A DNA stretch of 60,147 nt from Rhodospirillaceae bacterium (lineage in GTDB: Bacteria > Pseudomonadota > Alphaproteobacteria > SHVZ01): NCBI GenBank assembly GCA_016792585.1, contig JAEULB010000056.1:1-60147 (forward strand), read 5' to 3'. A program made the translations under genes and the position numbers. The notes under the pieces are model-generated. The model made no database searches and had not been told where the DNA came from. It worked only from the letters and a program-made list of their open reading frames with translations. Shown here piece by piece: positions 34,613 through 42,633 of this stretch (positions within the stretch are counted from its first letter, which is position 1; the number at the start of each line of letters is the position of its first letter).

Positions 34613-35713
34613 ATGGCTGAAGATCATCTCGCCCCTCCTCCCGCAGTATCTTCCGCCGCCGATGAAGATCGTCGTCAAACGACCTTCATCAATTCGCTCA
34701 AGTTCAATGATATCGAGCAAATCCTCAGCCAGCATTTCGGCAATCGTTTCCGCCTTTATCGGCAGGAATACAATAAAAGTCTTAACTACGACAAAAACGG
34801 ATTCATTCCGGATTTTCCGATAACGGTCACGCTTGAGCTTGTGAACCGGTGCAATTTGAATTGCATCATGTGTTACACGCAGAACCATAATGAAGAAAAA
34901 GAAACACTTGGGATGGATAGGATCAGGCGCGTGCTCGAGGAGTGCGAGCGCAACGGCCTGCCTGCCCTGGTTCTCGGCCTCGGGTCGGAGCCGTTGCTCT
35001 TCAAGGGTGCCCAGGAAGTCATGGCCGATGCCGCCGATCGCGGCATCATGGACATCTTCCTCGGGACCAACGGCGTTCTTCTTACCGAGCAGATGAGCGA
35101 GTTCCTGGTCGAGCGCCAGATCGCACGGGTAGAGATCTCGCTCGATGCGGCGAGCCGGGAGACCTACCTGAAGATCCGCCGCAAGGACGAGTTCGACAGG
35201 ATCGAGAAGAACATCCGCAAGCTGGTCGAGATCAAACGGCAGAGAGGATCCGCCCTTCCGGTGATCAGGCTCTGCTTCTGCGTGATGGATCTGAACAAGC
35301 ACGAAAGTCAGGCCTTCGTCGAGAAGTGGCAGTCGGAGGTCGACTATGTCGACTTCCAGAGATTCATCGACTTTCATCACGTCGATGAGCTGCGCGAGAC
35401 CGGCACGGTGCGCGACCTGGACGCGCTTCAGGTGCGAGAACTGCACTGCGCCTATCCGTTCAACAGCCTGAACGTCTGGGCGTCGGGCAATGTGACGCCG
35501 TGCTGCACCTTCTTCGCGCGGAATCCAGCGTTGAGCGTCGGAAACATCAACGAGCAGTCGCTCGAGGAGATCTGGAACGGCGACAAGATCAACGAGATCC
35601 GCCGCCAACTCCTGACGGGTGAGCTCAATCCCACCTGCAAGGTCTGCCTGTCCCAACGGGACGTCGAGGCTTTCGAACAGGTTCAGGCCGAAAGACCCGA
35701 CGCTCGCCGATAG
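34613..35713 (+). CDS. Radical SAM protein with SPASM-type C-terminal cluster
   Basis: This 366-residue protein carries the 4Fe-4S radical SAM motif CNLNCIMC with Cys at 80, 84 and 87. LGLGSEPLLF (a GGEP-type loop) follows. A C-terminal SPASM-like domain begins CAYPFNSLNVWASGNVTPCC (about 279) and ends PTCKVC, giving additional auxiliary-cluster cysteines. Such proteins modify peptides or sugars and no precursor peptide was found nearby. The first ~300 bases are visibly A+T-richer than the rest, while the C-terminal two-thirds match the local composition. Start ATG 34613 is preceded only by a weak SD. Confidence 0.85.
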   Translation: MAEDHLAPPPAVSSAADEDRRQTTFINSLKFNDIEQILSQHFGNRFRLYRQEYNKSLNYDKNGFIPDFPITVTLELVNRCNLNCIMCYTQNHNEEKETLGMDRIRRVLEECERNGLPALVLGLGSEPLLFKGAQEVMADAADRGIMDIFLGTNGVLLTEQMSEFLVERQIARVEISLDAASRETYLKIRRKDEFDRIEKNIRKLVEIKRQRGSALPVIRLCFCVMDLNKHESQAFVEKWQSEVDYVDFQRFIDFHHVDELRETGTVRDLDALQVRELHCAYPFNSLNVWASGNVTPCCTFFARNPALSVGNINEQSLEEIWNGDKINEIRRQLLTGELNPTCKVCLSQRDVEAFEQVQAERPDARR

Positions 35714-35724
35714 ACCTCGATCCG

Positions 35725-37716
35725 TCAGGCGCGATCGGAGAGAGCCGCACTATCAGTCGCGACGCTCGAAAGAAGATTGCGGTAGGCGGCGAAGGCTATA
35801 TCGAGAAAGTTTCGACGCTGTCTTTCGTTCGGGAGCATCAGGAGGCGCTCGAGCGCGATCTGGTAGAAGCTGAGAACATTGCCGGTGATCAGCTCCGATA
35901 CGCCGGGTGATCGCTTCCGAAGGTCGCCGAGCAGATAGGAAGCGCTTCTCTGGGACGCCAGCAGCACGGAGCGGACGTCGGTCGGCGCGGGCGAGGCGAT
36001 TGCGGCGAGGTCCCTTACGGCGGTAGCGACGCCGCCGATGAGGCGTTTAAGCGGCTCGGTCACATCGACTGAGCTCGCGTCGCAGGCCACGAACCTTGAA
36101 AGAGCGATGGTGGCGGTCTCCACACCCTGGCGTTCGAACCCAATGCCAGCCAGGGCCTCGGGCCCGATGTTCGTCGCTCCATGGACGCGGGCACCGTTTC
36201 CGCACTGGACGACCTCAAGGCCCGGTGAGGAGCGGATCAAAGCCTCGGCTGAACGCAAACTGTAAAGGAACAGCATGTTCGCCTTGAGGAATCCGCCGTC
36301 GATCGACGGGATATCCGCAAAGCCCGACGCCTGATCGTAGCCCGCGACGGGTTCGTCGACACCGATGTGCAGATAGTCGGTGCGGGCTTCCCCTTCCCCG
36401 TCCTTGAAGTAGATCGTGCCGCGCGCGTGGTGATGGCGCACGTCGCGAAAGCCGAAATCGACGCCGAAGAGGAAGATCCGACGGAAGCCCAGGGCGTAGC
36501 CGAGCGCGAGCGCCGTGTTGCCGACGAAAGGATCCGCGTGATGCAGGGACAGGGCGATGTCGCCCATGAACTGCCCTGCAGATCCCCAGCGCTGGAACAT
36601 GAACGTCTTGGCGAAGCACCCGGTAACATCCGGAGGAATTCCGGTCGAGGTCGCGAGCGGAATTGTGTGCAGCAGTTCGGGCCGGCCGATGGCTTCGATC
36701 ACGTTCAGCGTGCTGGGGGCGGTCTCGAGCTCGACATGCAGGTCGGGAACGAGGCCTGCGTGGACGACGGGGCGCAATGCCGATCCGCAGGTAACCAGCA
36801 TTCCATGGGGACGGATCGAGGCGAGCGCGGGAAGCGTCGTTTCCAGGGATGGTCCGGCACCCACGACGAAAAGATCGGCCTTCGGTATTTCGGGATGCGA
36901 GGCCTTGAGGAAGCCGTTCGCCTTTGGAAGGGACGTAAGCGCCTGGGCGAGCTGTCGCCGTTGATCCTTATAGTAGCCGCGACTGGAGACTGCGATCGGC
37001 AGGCGGCGATTGACGTAGTCGATGGCTTCGTCGATCGGGGGAGCGCCGTAGTGCCGGACGGGAAGCGCGCCGGTGAGATGGGTCGGTGCGAGCCGCTCGA
37101 TGATGATCTGCCAGATGATCTCGCCGGCGCGCCGTCCGTCCGGTTCCGTCACGATGGCGAGGGTTCCGGTGTCGCGATTGAAGGCGCGGATGGTCGCCGG
37201 CCAGTCCGCGCACCAGAGCGACAGGGACAGGAACAGCGGCGTCGGTTCGTAGATGATCAGATGATGGACATCGGCGAGCCGGCTCAAGACTTCCAGCTGG
37301 TAGCCGAGGCCAAGGCCGAACAGGCAGACCGTGGGGCAAAGGCGCGGCGGAAAGGTTATTGCCGCCGGAGTGCGAATGATGGGCGACGGAAGCCGATGGT
37401 CGATCGCAGTTGCGGTCTCGTGAAGGAGCTGGTCGTCCTCCGGGACGAGGTGGACCGGGGTTCGGAAGCGGCCTTCTCCCCTCAGCAGATCGGTTATCTG
37501 GGCGTTGGCGACGGAACGGGCCGGGCCCGGATAAAACTGGCCGGCTGCGCCGAGATCGATGTTCTCGATCTCCCGTCCGGCGGAAGTCAGTCGGGCGCTG
37601 GCAGGAGGGATCGGGCTCTCGGGACCGAGGAGCGGTTCGAGCCGAGGATTGATGGCGATCAGAGTGGCGCGATTTCGCCGGTAGCGATTGACCAAGTCAG
37701 GTGAAGGCGCCGGCAT
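35725..37716 (-). CDS. Maf/DUF115 (MptE-like) glycosyltransferase family protein
   Basis: This 663-residue protein is read from ATG 37716; a longer frame from 37812 enters the A+T-rich region and is unlikely. The central portion has the DUF115 core: FVVGAGPSLETTLPALA (about 283), MLVTCGSALRPVVHAGLVPDLHVELE (about 306) and FLFGVDFGFRDVRHHHARGTIY (about 395), with a Gly/Ser-rich GNTALALGYALGFRRIFL before it. The N-terminal part has LFGLGLGYQLEVLSRL. Maf proteins transfer nonulosonic acids to flagellin in other bacteria. No flagellin gene is in this window, so the acceptor is open. It lies next to the par module, read toward the radical SAM gene. Confidence 0.78.
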   Translation of the reverse strand: MPAPSPDLVNRYRRNRATLIAINPRLEPLLGPESPIPPASARLTSAGREIENIDLGAAGQFYPGPARSVANAQITDLLRGEGRFRTPVHLVPEDDQLLHETATAIDHRLPSPIIRTPAAITFPPRLCPTVCLFGLGLGYQLEVLSRLADVHHLIIYEPTPLFLSLSLWCADWPATIRAFNRDTGTLAIVTEPDGRRAGEIIWQIIIERLAPTHLTGALPVRHYGAPPIDEAIDYVNRRLPIAVSSRGYYKDQRRQLAQALTSLPKANGFLKASHPEIPKADLFVVGAGPSLETTLPALASIRPHGMLVTCGSALRPVVHAGLVPDLHVELETAPSTLNVIEAIGRPELLHTIPLATSTGIPPDVTGCFAKTFMFQRWGSAGQFMGDIALSLHHADPFVGNTALALGYALGFRRIFLFGVDFGFRDVRHHHARGTIYFKDGEGEARTDYLHIGVDEPVAGYDQASGFADIPSIDGGFLKANMLFLYSLRSAEALIRSSPGLEVVQCGNGARVHGATNIGPEALAGIGFERQGVETATIALSRFVACDASSVDVTEPLKRLIGGVATAVRDLAAIASPAPTDVRSVLLASQRSASYLLGDLRKRSPGVSELITGNVLSFYQIALERLLMLPNERQRRNFLDIAFAAYRNLLSSVATDSAALSDRA

Positions 37717-37805
37717 GCCAACCGTGTTTCGTCGTTGAGGCGGCGGCACGGTCGCATGGGGCGAGGATGCGTGCCAGCGACTGGTACATGGACGCGCAAC
37801 AGAAA

Positions 37806-37951
37806 AAATCATGAGTTAATGAAATCATGTTATCGAGATTTGCGGCGCGCCAGTGGCTGTCATTGTCCTATATGTCAATATATCAGTAGATCCAAAAAAC
37901 TAGATAAAACGGTCTATATAGGTACGAAAGTCATTAACTCATGAGTTAATG
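37806..37951. promoter_or_regulatory. A+T-rich candidate centromere/operator upstream of parA
   Basis: The region contains a perfect 20-bp palindrome, CATTAACTCATGAGTTAATG (37932-37951), 40 bp before the parA start. A 13-bp direct repeat TCATGAGTTAATG lies at 37809-37821 and 37939-37951. AAATCATG occurs at 37806-37813, 37822-37829 and again at 38743-38750 behind parA, with its inverse CATGATTT at 38731. Such iterated sites upstream of a type Ib parA and its RHH partner are typical centromere or autoregulatory operators. The role is inferred. Confidence 0.6.
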
Positions 37952-37991
37952 TTGTGTTTTCCACCTTTCGCTTCTATCGTGCGGCTCGTTC

Positions 37992-38735
37992 ATGACTGTC
38001 TCAGGCTCAAGGCCCACAATGCCGCAGAACTCCGCCGCTCCTGCAGGCGCCCGAGACCTCCGGGGGATCGTCATCACCGTGGCCTCGAGCAAGGGCGGTG
38101 TCGGGAAGACCCAGATTTGTCAGTCCCTGTCGGGACGTCTTGCCGAGATCGGCTACAAGGTCGCGGTCGTCGACATTGATCCGTCCCTCGCCTTCTCGTC
38201 CTGGCATGCGCTCTATTCCGAGCAGGGCCGAAAGCCGATCACCCTCGCGTCCTCGGTCCCGGAACGCGACATATTCAAGACCACGGACAGCCTTGCCGAG
38301 CGGCACGACGTCGTTCTTCTCGATACCGCGGGCTTCGGCGCTTCCAACGTGATTTTCGCGATCGGCTCGGCGGACTACGTGGTGATTCCGACCCAGACAT
38401 CCGCGAAGGACCTGGTGGAAGCCGAAGACATGGTGGGGAAGGTGCGCTCGTCGGCGCGCATGGCAAACCGCGAGATCGACTACCGGATCCTGCTCAACCG
38501 AGTGAAGCCGGGCACGCGTGTGCTTGCTCACTCGTTGTCGGAGCTTGAGCGGCAGGAGCACCCGCGGCTGAGGACCATGCTCTCGGATCTCACGGCCTTC
38601 TGCGAATCCAGCTTCTCAGGGATGGTGCCGCGAGGGGATCTGGCGTCCGGCCAGATCGACCGGCTGATCGACGAGCTGATCGAGATCGGTTGGATTCCCG
38701 ACCGGCCAGCCGAGGAGCTGGCCGAGGCATCATGA
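37992..38735 (+). CDS. parA: ParA-family partition ATPase
   Basis: This 247-residue protein has the deviant Walker A motif SSKGGVGKTQICQSL (Lys 34, Gly-Gly-Val-Gly-Lys-Thr to residue 40), VAVVDIDPSLAFSSW (Walker A') and HDVVLLDTAGFGASN (Walker B). It has no N-terminal HTH and is short, as in type Ib plasmid partition systems, where the partner is a small RHH protein. It moves replicons before division. The downstream gene, 43 bp on, is a fitting partner. The flanking AAATCATG/palindrome repeats suggest autoregulation. Confidence 0.85.
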   Translation: MTVSGSRPTMPQNSAAPAGARDLRGIVITVASSKGGVGKTQICQSLSGRLAEIGYKVAVVDIDPSLAFSSWHALYSEQGRKPITLASSVPERDIFKTTDSLAERHDVVLLDTAGFGASNVIFAIGSADYVVIPTQTSAKDLVEAEDMVGKVRSSARMANREIDYRILLNRVKPGTRVLAHSLSELERQEHPRLRTMLSDLTAFCESSFSGMVPRGDLASGQIDRLIDELIEIGWIPDRPAEELAEAS

Positions 38736-38750
38736 TTTTCGTAAATCATG
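38731..38750. promoter_or_regulatory. Inverted repeat CATGATTT-4-AAATCATG at the parA 3' end
   Basis: Eight-base arms (38731-38738 and 38743-38750) are separated by TCGT and overlap the parA stop. The same octamer occurs upstream of parA, so it is a candidate binding site for the small partner, 28 bp before its start codon. Confidence 0.5.
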
Positions 38751-38778
38751 GAATCATTATTTTAAATGGGCTTCAGGG

Positions 38779-39207
38779 ATGACCAAACCCCCCCTTCGCC
38801 CAGTGCTCGGGAGTCGGCGCCGCGAGGACCCCACCGAAGCGCTGGCGGCGTTCTCCGCCCGGCAGATTCAGGTCGAGGCGGCCCCGAAGCCTGCCGAGCC
38901 GGAACAACCGGCTCTTGGTCACGTGCCCCCCGTCGCTGAGGCAGTGGTGCCGCCCGGCAGTCCCGCGTCTGCGCCGCCCGTGCCAGAGCCGCCGCAGCCG
39001 ACAGCCGTCCGCAGCATTAAAGCCCGGCAGATCTGTCTCGCGATCTCCGAAACGGCGCTTACGAGTCTTCGGATCAAGGCGGCCCAGTTGGGCCTGCCGG
39101 AAAAGGCGATCGTGCTTCGCGCCCTCAAGGCGCATTACGGTGTCGAGGTCGAGCCCTGGGACCTGGTCGAAAACCGGGGGAAGGGACGAGGACGGATTTC
39201 GTCCTAG
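38779..39207 (+). CDS. Small ribbon-helix-helix partition partner (ParB/ParG-like)
   Basis: This 142-residue protein starts with an extended Pro/Ala-rich N-terminus (QVEAAPKPAEPEQPALG, PVPEPPQPTAV). A compact C-terminal segment follows (about 93-140; RQICLAISETALTSLRIKA then LPEKAIVLRALKAHYGVEV). This fits a ribbon-helix-helix fold: a short strand then two helices. The gene lies 43 bp after parA and the octamer palindrome 28 bp upstream of its start, consistent with a centromere-binding partner that also autoregulates. The family assignment rests on pattern and position only. Confidence 0.55.
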   Translation: MTKPPLRPVLGSRRREDPTEALAAFSARQIQVEAAPKPAEPEQPALGHVPPVAEAVVPPGSPASAPPVPEPPQPTAVRSIKARQICLAISETALTSLRIKAAQLGLPEKAIVLRALKAHYGVEVEPWDLVENRGKGRGRISS

Positions 39208-39227
39208 GAGGGGCGGGGGCCCAGTCT

Positions 39228-40196
39228 TTAGGCCGCCGTGTAGAGGCGGAAGGAAGCGTTGCCCGTGATCTCGCGTATCAGGCGTCGGGATTCGAGGCGG
39301 TCAAGGATCCGCCGCGCCGACATCGGCGTGATCCCGAGACTGTCGGCGGCGCGCCGCGCCGAGATTGCCGGTGTCGAGATGAGCAGATCGATCAGCGCCG
39401 GAAGTCGGGAACTGGATCGCGAGGCCGGCGCTCCCGCCCGAAGCCGGCCTTCCGCGCGACGTAGGGTGTCCATCAGCGCCAGTCCCCAGGCCGAGGATCG
39501 GAGGCTGGCCTCGAGATAGGCGCTGATCCAGCGCCGGGTCGGTTCGGGCCGGTAGTCGCTGGCATGGCCGAGGAAGCCCGAGGCGGGGAGGGAGGTTCCG
39601 GGGAGCGCCGGAAAGTCCCGCCGCATCCACGACGCGGCCAGAGCCCGTCCCGGGGCGCCGCCAAGGAGATCGGAAGCCCCAGAGCCGTGCCAGAGGCCAA
39701 GAAGGCCTGCAGCCCCAACCAGCGGCGCCTGTGCCCGAAGGGAGGCCAGGGATGCCGGGTCGAGAGCCTTGGCGAGGGCCATGCGGATTTCCGTCGGATC
39801 GCTCCGACGTGCCTCGATCCACTCCGGATATCCGGCGATCTCCTGACGCTCGCGCAACCGGAGTCGAGCCGCGGCGACCAGCCGGCGCGGCGTGAAGAGT
39901 TGCCTCGGGTGGCGGCGGTCGACCGACTGCAGGAGCCGGAATCCTTGGTAGGCACGCAGGACGTCCTGGTCCACGAGGCGCTCCGGGGCATCCTGGTCCA
40001 TCAGCAGAAGATCATTAGCCTCGACGAATATCTCGTCGAGCCGAGCGGAGGCCGATGCCTCGTGCAGGAGGGCCCGGGAGCACCACCCGGCCCTTATGGC
40101 TGGCGAGGCCGCCCCCACCCGCTCCCCCAGGCGAGCCGCGGCGTCCGTGGCTCTGGCCAGGAGCGTGGCCTCAGCGTCGAGATAGATGATCGCCAT
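39228..40196 (-). CDS. RHE_PE00001/DUF1612-like DNA-binding regulator
   Basis: This 322-residue protein resembles a group encoded near plasmid replication/partition loci in alphaproteobacteria: an N-terminal DUF1612-type region (ARLDEIFVEANDLLLMDQD at about 50-70) and a C-terminal HTH (LIDLLISTPAISARRAADSLGI then SARRILDRLESRRLIREITG, about 268-312). Older annotation of this group as Fic-like is not supported: no HxFx(D/E)GNGR motif is visible. It reads away from the short ORF and recombinase, with a 13-bp near-palindrome AGTCT-AGA-AGACT (40211-40223) just upstream of its start that could be an operator. Confidence 0.7.
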   Translation of the reverse strand: MAIIYLDAEATLLARATDAAARLGERVGAASPAIRAGWCSRALLHEASASARLDEIFVEANDLLLMDQDAPERLVDQDVLRAYQGFRLLQSVDRRHPRQLFTPRRLVAAARLRLRERQEIAGYPEWIEARRSDPTEIRMALAKALDPASLASLRAQAPLVGAAGLLGLWHGSGASDLLGGAPGRALAASWMRRDFPALPGTSLPASGFLGHASDYRPEPTRRWISAYLEASLRSSAWGLALMDTLRRAEGRLRAGAPASRSSSRLPALIDLLISTPAISARRAADSLGITPMSARRILDRLESRRLIREITGNASFRLYTAA

Positions 40197-40210
40197 GACT
40201 TAAGTCCATC

Positions 40211-40223
40211 AGTCTAGAAGACT
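40211..40223. promoter_or_regulatory. Palindrome AGTCT-AGA-AGACT upstream of the DUF1612-like gene
   Basis: Five-base arms flank AGA, 15 bp before the start of the DUF1612-like gene and 30 bp before the short ORF at 40253. It is placed for a shared operator of the divergent pair. The function is inferred from position only. Confidence 0.35.
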
Positions 40224-40252
40224 TATCAATGCTTAGACCAGGAGGATAGAAC

Positions 40253-40318
40253 ATGAAAGCCATATTAAGGTGCTTTACTAGAGGCTCAATCGGACCCCCT
40301 TCTCGTGGCGCGGATTGA
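40253..40318 (+). CDS. 21-residue ORF with perfect Shine-Dalgarno
   Basis: ATG 40253 is preceded by AGGAGG (40240-40245) at 7-base spacing, the best ribosome binding site seen in the window. The product is 21 residues (MKAILRCFTRGSIGPPSRGAD), and TGA is at 40316. It is too short for confident gene calling. It could be a leader peptide or a small protein of the plasmid-like module. Confidence 0.4.
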   Translation: MKAILRCFTRGSIGPPSRGAD

Positions 40319-40338
40319 TGCGGCAGCCCGCTGGAGAT

Positions 40339-40372
40339 TATCCGTCCGATAATAGCGTCTATAGGACGGATA
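40339..40372. repeat. 34-bp inverted repeat upstream of the tyrosine recombinase (candidate recombination site)
   Basis: Nine-base arms TATCCGTCC (40339-40347) and GGACGGATA (40364-40372) are perfect reverse complements around a 16-base centre that is itself partly symmetric (ATAG...CTAT). The total length equals that of loxP. It lies 40 bp before the recombinase start. It could also be the recombinase operator. Confidence 0.55.
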
Positions 40373-40411
40373 TTCCTCGCTTGGGACGGCGAGGGAGCCT
40401 ATCTTTCTCGG

Positions 40412-41515
40412 GTGAGCGCATCGGACGAGCTTCCTCGGAGTGATCCCGACCGGGACCGAGGTCTGGTCGGCCAGCCGTCGACGACGGAGGAGCGGGCAGG
40501 GATGGGCTTGCCCGGTCCGCCCATTGTGCGTGACCGGGCCGCGGAGATCGAGCGGGCCCGGCTCAGGGCGGCGGCCTTTGTCCGGGCCGCCCGATCGGCC
40601 AACACCCTTCGGACCTATCGCTCGGCCTTCGGGATCTACGAAGCCTGGTGCCAGCGGCTCGGGTTCGAGAGCCTTTCCGGCGATCCCGAGCAGATCGGCA
40701 TGTACGTCGCCGGGCTGACCGAACAGCGCCTCAAGCTCTCGACCATCCGCCTTCGGCTCTCTGCGATAGCCGCCGCTCACCGGGAGGCCGGACTTTCCCT
40801 CGACCTCAAGCATCCTCAGATCGCCCGGGTCATGGACGGCATCGCTCGGACGATCGGCAGCCGGTCGATCCCGGTTGCGCCGGTGCTCGCGGCGGAAATG
40901 GTTGCGATGATGCACGCTCTGCCGGCGACTTCCCTCGGGATCCGGGACCGTGCGCTGCTGCTCATTGGCTTCGGTGGCGCCTTGCGGCGGTCCGAGGTGG
41001 TGGCTCTCGACCTGACCGATGTCGTCGTCGCAGAGGCTGGCCTAAAGATTCTGATCCGCGCTTCGAAAGGAGACCAGGAGGGGAGGGGGCAGGAAGTCGG
41101 CATCCATCGTTCGGCCGAGCCGCTCCTCTGCCCGGTCCGGGCGTTGCGGGCGTGGCTCGAGGTTCGCGGCCGGGACGCAGGCCCCCTGTTCCAACGGATC
41201 ATTCGCGGCGGCGGGGTTCGGCCTGAGCGCCTATCCGACAAAGGCGTCGCCCGGGTCGTAAAAGCGGCGGTGGCTCGGATCGGCCTCGATCCGGATCAGT
41301 ACGCGGGTCATAGCCTTCGAGCCGGCCTCGCCACCTCGGCGTCGAATGCCGGCGCCGATCTCCTGCACATCATGAACCAAACACGGCACCGATCGGTCGA
41401 GACCGCGCGCCGGTATGTTCGTGATAGGGAAATCTGGAACAACAACGTAAGCCTCCTTGTCCTGCCGCAGGATGCGTCGCCAGGAAAGCCCATGCCAGGG
41501 GACCGCGATCCTTAG
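40412..41515 (+). CDS. Tyrosine recombinase
   Basis: This 367-residue protein has the catalytic residues of the family: Arg in FGGALRRSEVVAL (about 190), a beta-hairpin Lys region (LIRASKGDQEG), the HxxR in GHSLRAGLAT (about 299), a second His in NQTRHRSVETARRY (about 326) and the nucleophile Tyr in RRYVRD (about 335). The N-terminal part (ANTLRTYRSAFGIYEAWCQRL) is a SAM-like core-binding domain. The 34-bp inverted repeat upstream and the par genes nearby suggest a Cre-like resolution role for the replicon. Phage or element integration is the alternative. No attachment-site duplication was seen. Confidence 0.85.
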   Translation: MSASDELPRSDPDRDRGLVGQPSTTEERAGMGLPGPPIVRDRAAEIERARLRAAAFVRAARSANTLRTYRSAFGIYEAWCQRLGFESLSGDPEQIGMYVAGLTEQRLKLSTIRLRLSAIAAAHREAGLSLDLKHPQIARVMDGIARTIGSRSIPVAPVLAAEMVAMMHALPATSLGIRDRALLLIGFGGALRRSEVVALDLTDVVVAEAGLKILIRASKGDQEGRGQEVGIHRSAEPLLCPVRALRAWLEVRGRDAGPLFQRIIRGGGVRPERLSDKGVARVVKAAVARIGLDPDQYAGHSLRAGLATSASNAGADLLHIMNQTRHRSVETARRYVRDREIWNNNVSLLVLPQDASPGKPMPGDRDP

Positions 41516-41590
41516 GTCGTCGCCTCGCGGCAGGTGTAAGACTACTATTCTCGGAGCCGAGACCGTGGCGCGACGCCGCCATGGCCTTCC

Positions 41591-42616
41591 ATGACATCCG
41601 GAATCGACGCAGAGATGACGCAGCTCACACCCGATCAGGCCATCGGGATTGCCTTGGAGGAAGCGCGAAAGGGCAATCTGGACGACGCCGGCGGTCTCAT
41701 TCGTCAGGTGCTGGAGCTCGTGCCGGGCCACCTGCCGGCAATCCTGGCTCTCCAGGTGGTAGAAAGCGAACGTCGGCTTGCCACTCTGTCAGCCACCGTC
41801 ACGAACCTTGACCTGGCGATCGGAGCTCTCACGAAGACGCAAGGCTGCCAATTCCTTGCGACGCTGCTAGCGGAGGCCCGCTTCGGCGATCCGAAACGGC
41901 TGGAGCGCTTCGGATCCAAGAGCTTCTCGCAGAATGACGAGGACGGGATCATAGCCGAGATCTTTCGACGGATAGGGACGACGAACCGTACGTTCCTCGA
42001 GATCGGTGTCGACGATGGCCTGCAGTGCAATACCCATCTGCTGCTGCATCAAGGATGGGCCGGGGCTTGGATCCAGGCGGACAGGGGGCAGGTCGAGGCA
42101 ATCAATCGGACCTTTGCAGCGCCGATTGCGTCGCGCACCCTCAAGGTCGTCGAGCGGTTCGTGAATCGAGAGACAGTCAACGACGTCGTTTCGGGCCTGG
42201 CGCTCCCATACGAGATAGACCTCTTGTCGATCGACATCGACGGGAACGACTACTACGTCTTCGATGTGCTGACTGCGATCGCGCCCCGAGTGGTGGTCGT
42301 CGAGTACAACGCGCAACTCCCGCCGCCGGTGCGCGCGGTCGTTCCCTATCGCCCGGACTGGGTGTGGCGCGGCGACGGCTACTTCGGCGCGTCGCTGCAG
42401 TCCCTGACCGATTTGGCATCGCGGAAAGGCTATCGCCTCGTGGGATGCAACGTGACAGGCATCAATGCCTTCTTCGTCCGCAATGATCAGGCGCGTGATC
42501 TCTTCCAGGATCCACCGGACGCGGCGAACTTCTATCATCCTGCCCGCTACTTCCTCGGGGCTACGGCGTTCATGCCGGCACACCCGGTGGCATTCGGACC
42601 CTATGTGAGCCATTGA
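41591..42616 (+). CDS. FkbM-type SAM methyltransferase-like protein with TPR-like N-terminus
   Basis: This 341-residue paralogue of the 10372-11241 gene has matching segments at GSKSFSQNDEDGIIAEIFRRI, FLEIGVDDGLQCNT (about 136-149; SAM motif I), WIQADRGQVEAI, LSIDIDGNDYYVFDVL (about 215) and VVVEYNAQLPPPVRAV. The first ~65 residues (AIGIALEEARKGNLDDAGGLI and LVPGHLPAILALQVV) read as one to two TPR-like helices fused to the enzyme domain. A glycan O-methyltransferase role is inferred. Starts at ATG 41591. Confidence 0.78.
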   Translation: MTSGIDAEMTQLTPDQAIGIALEEARKGNLDDAGGLIRQVLELVPGHLPAILALQVVESERRLATLSATVTNLDLAIGALTKTQGCQFLATLLAEARFGDPKRLERFGSKSFSQNDEDGIIAEIFRRIGTTNRTFLEIGVDDGLQCNTHLLLHQGWAGAWIQADRGQVEAINRTFAAPIASRTLKVVERFVNRETVNDVVSGLALPYEIDLLSIDIDGNDYYVFDVLTAIAPRVVVVEYNAQLPPPVRAVVPYRPDWVWRGDGYFGASLQSLTDLASRKGYRLVGCNVTGINAFFVRNDQARDLFQDPPDAANFYHPARYFLGATAFMPAHPVAFGPYVSH

Positions 42617-42633
42617 CCGATGGTGGATAGCTA

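Noticed and set aside
35725..37716. MptE-like match read as a folate/pterin enzyme
   Set aside because: The DUF115 core is shared with Maf glycosyltransferases and the long N- and C-terminal parts fit those better. The surroundings are glycan genes.
39228..40196. DUF1612-like gene as a Fic-type AMP transferase
   Set aside because: No HxFx(D/E)GNGR motif is visible and the C-terminal helix-turn-helix is clear, so a DNA-binding regulator is favoured.
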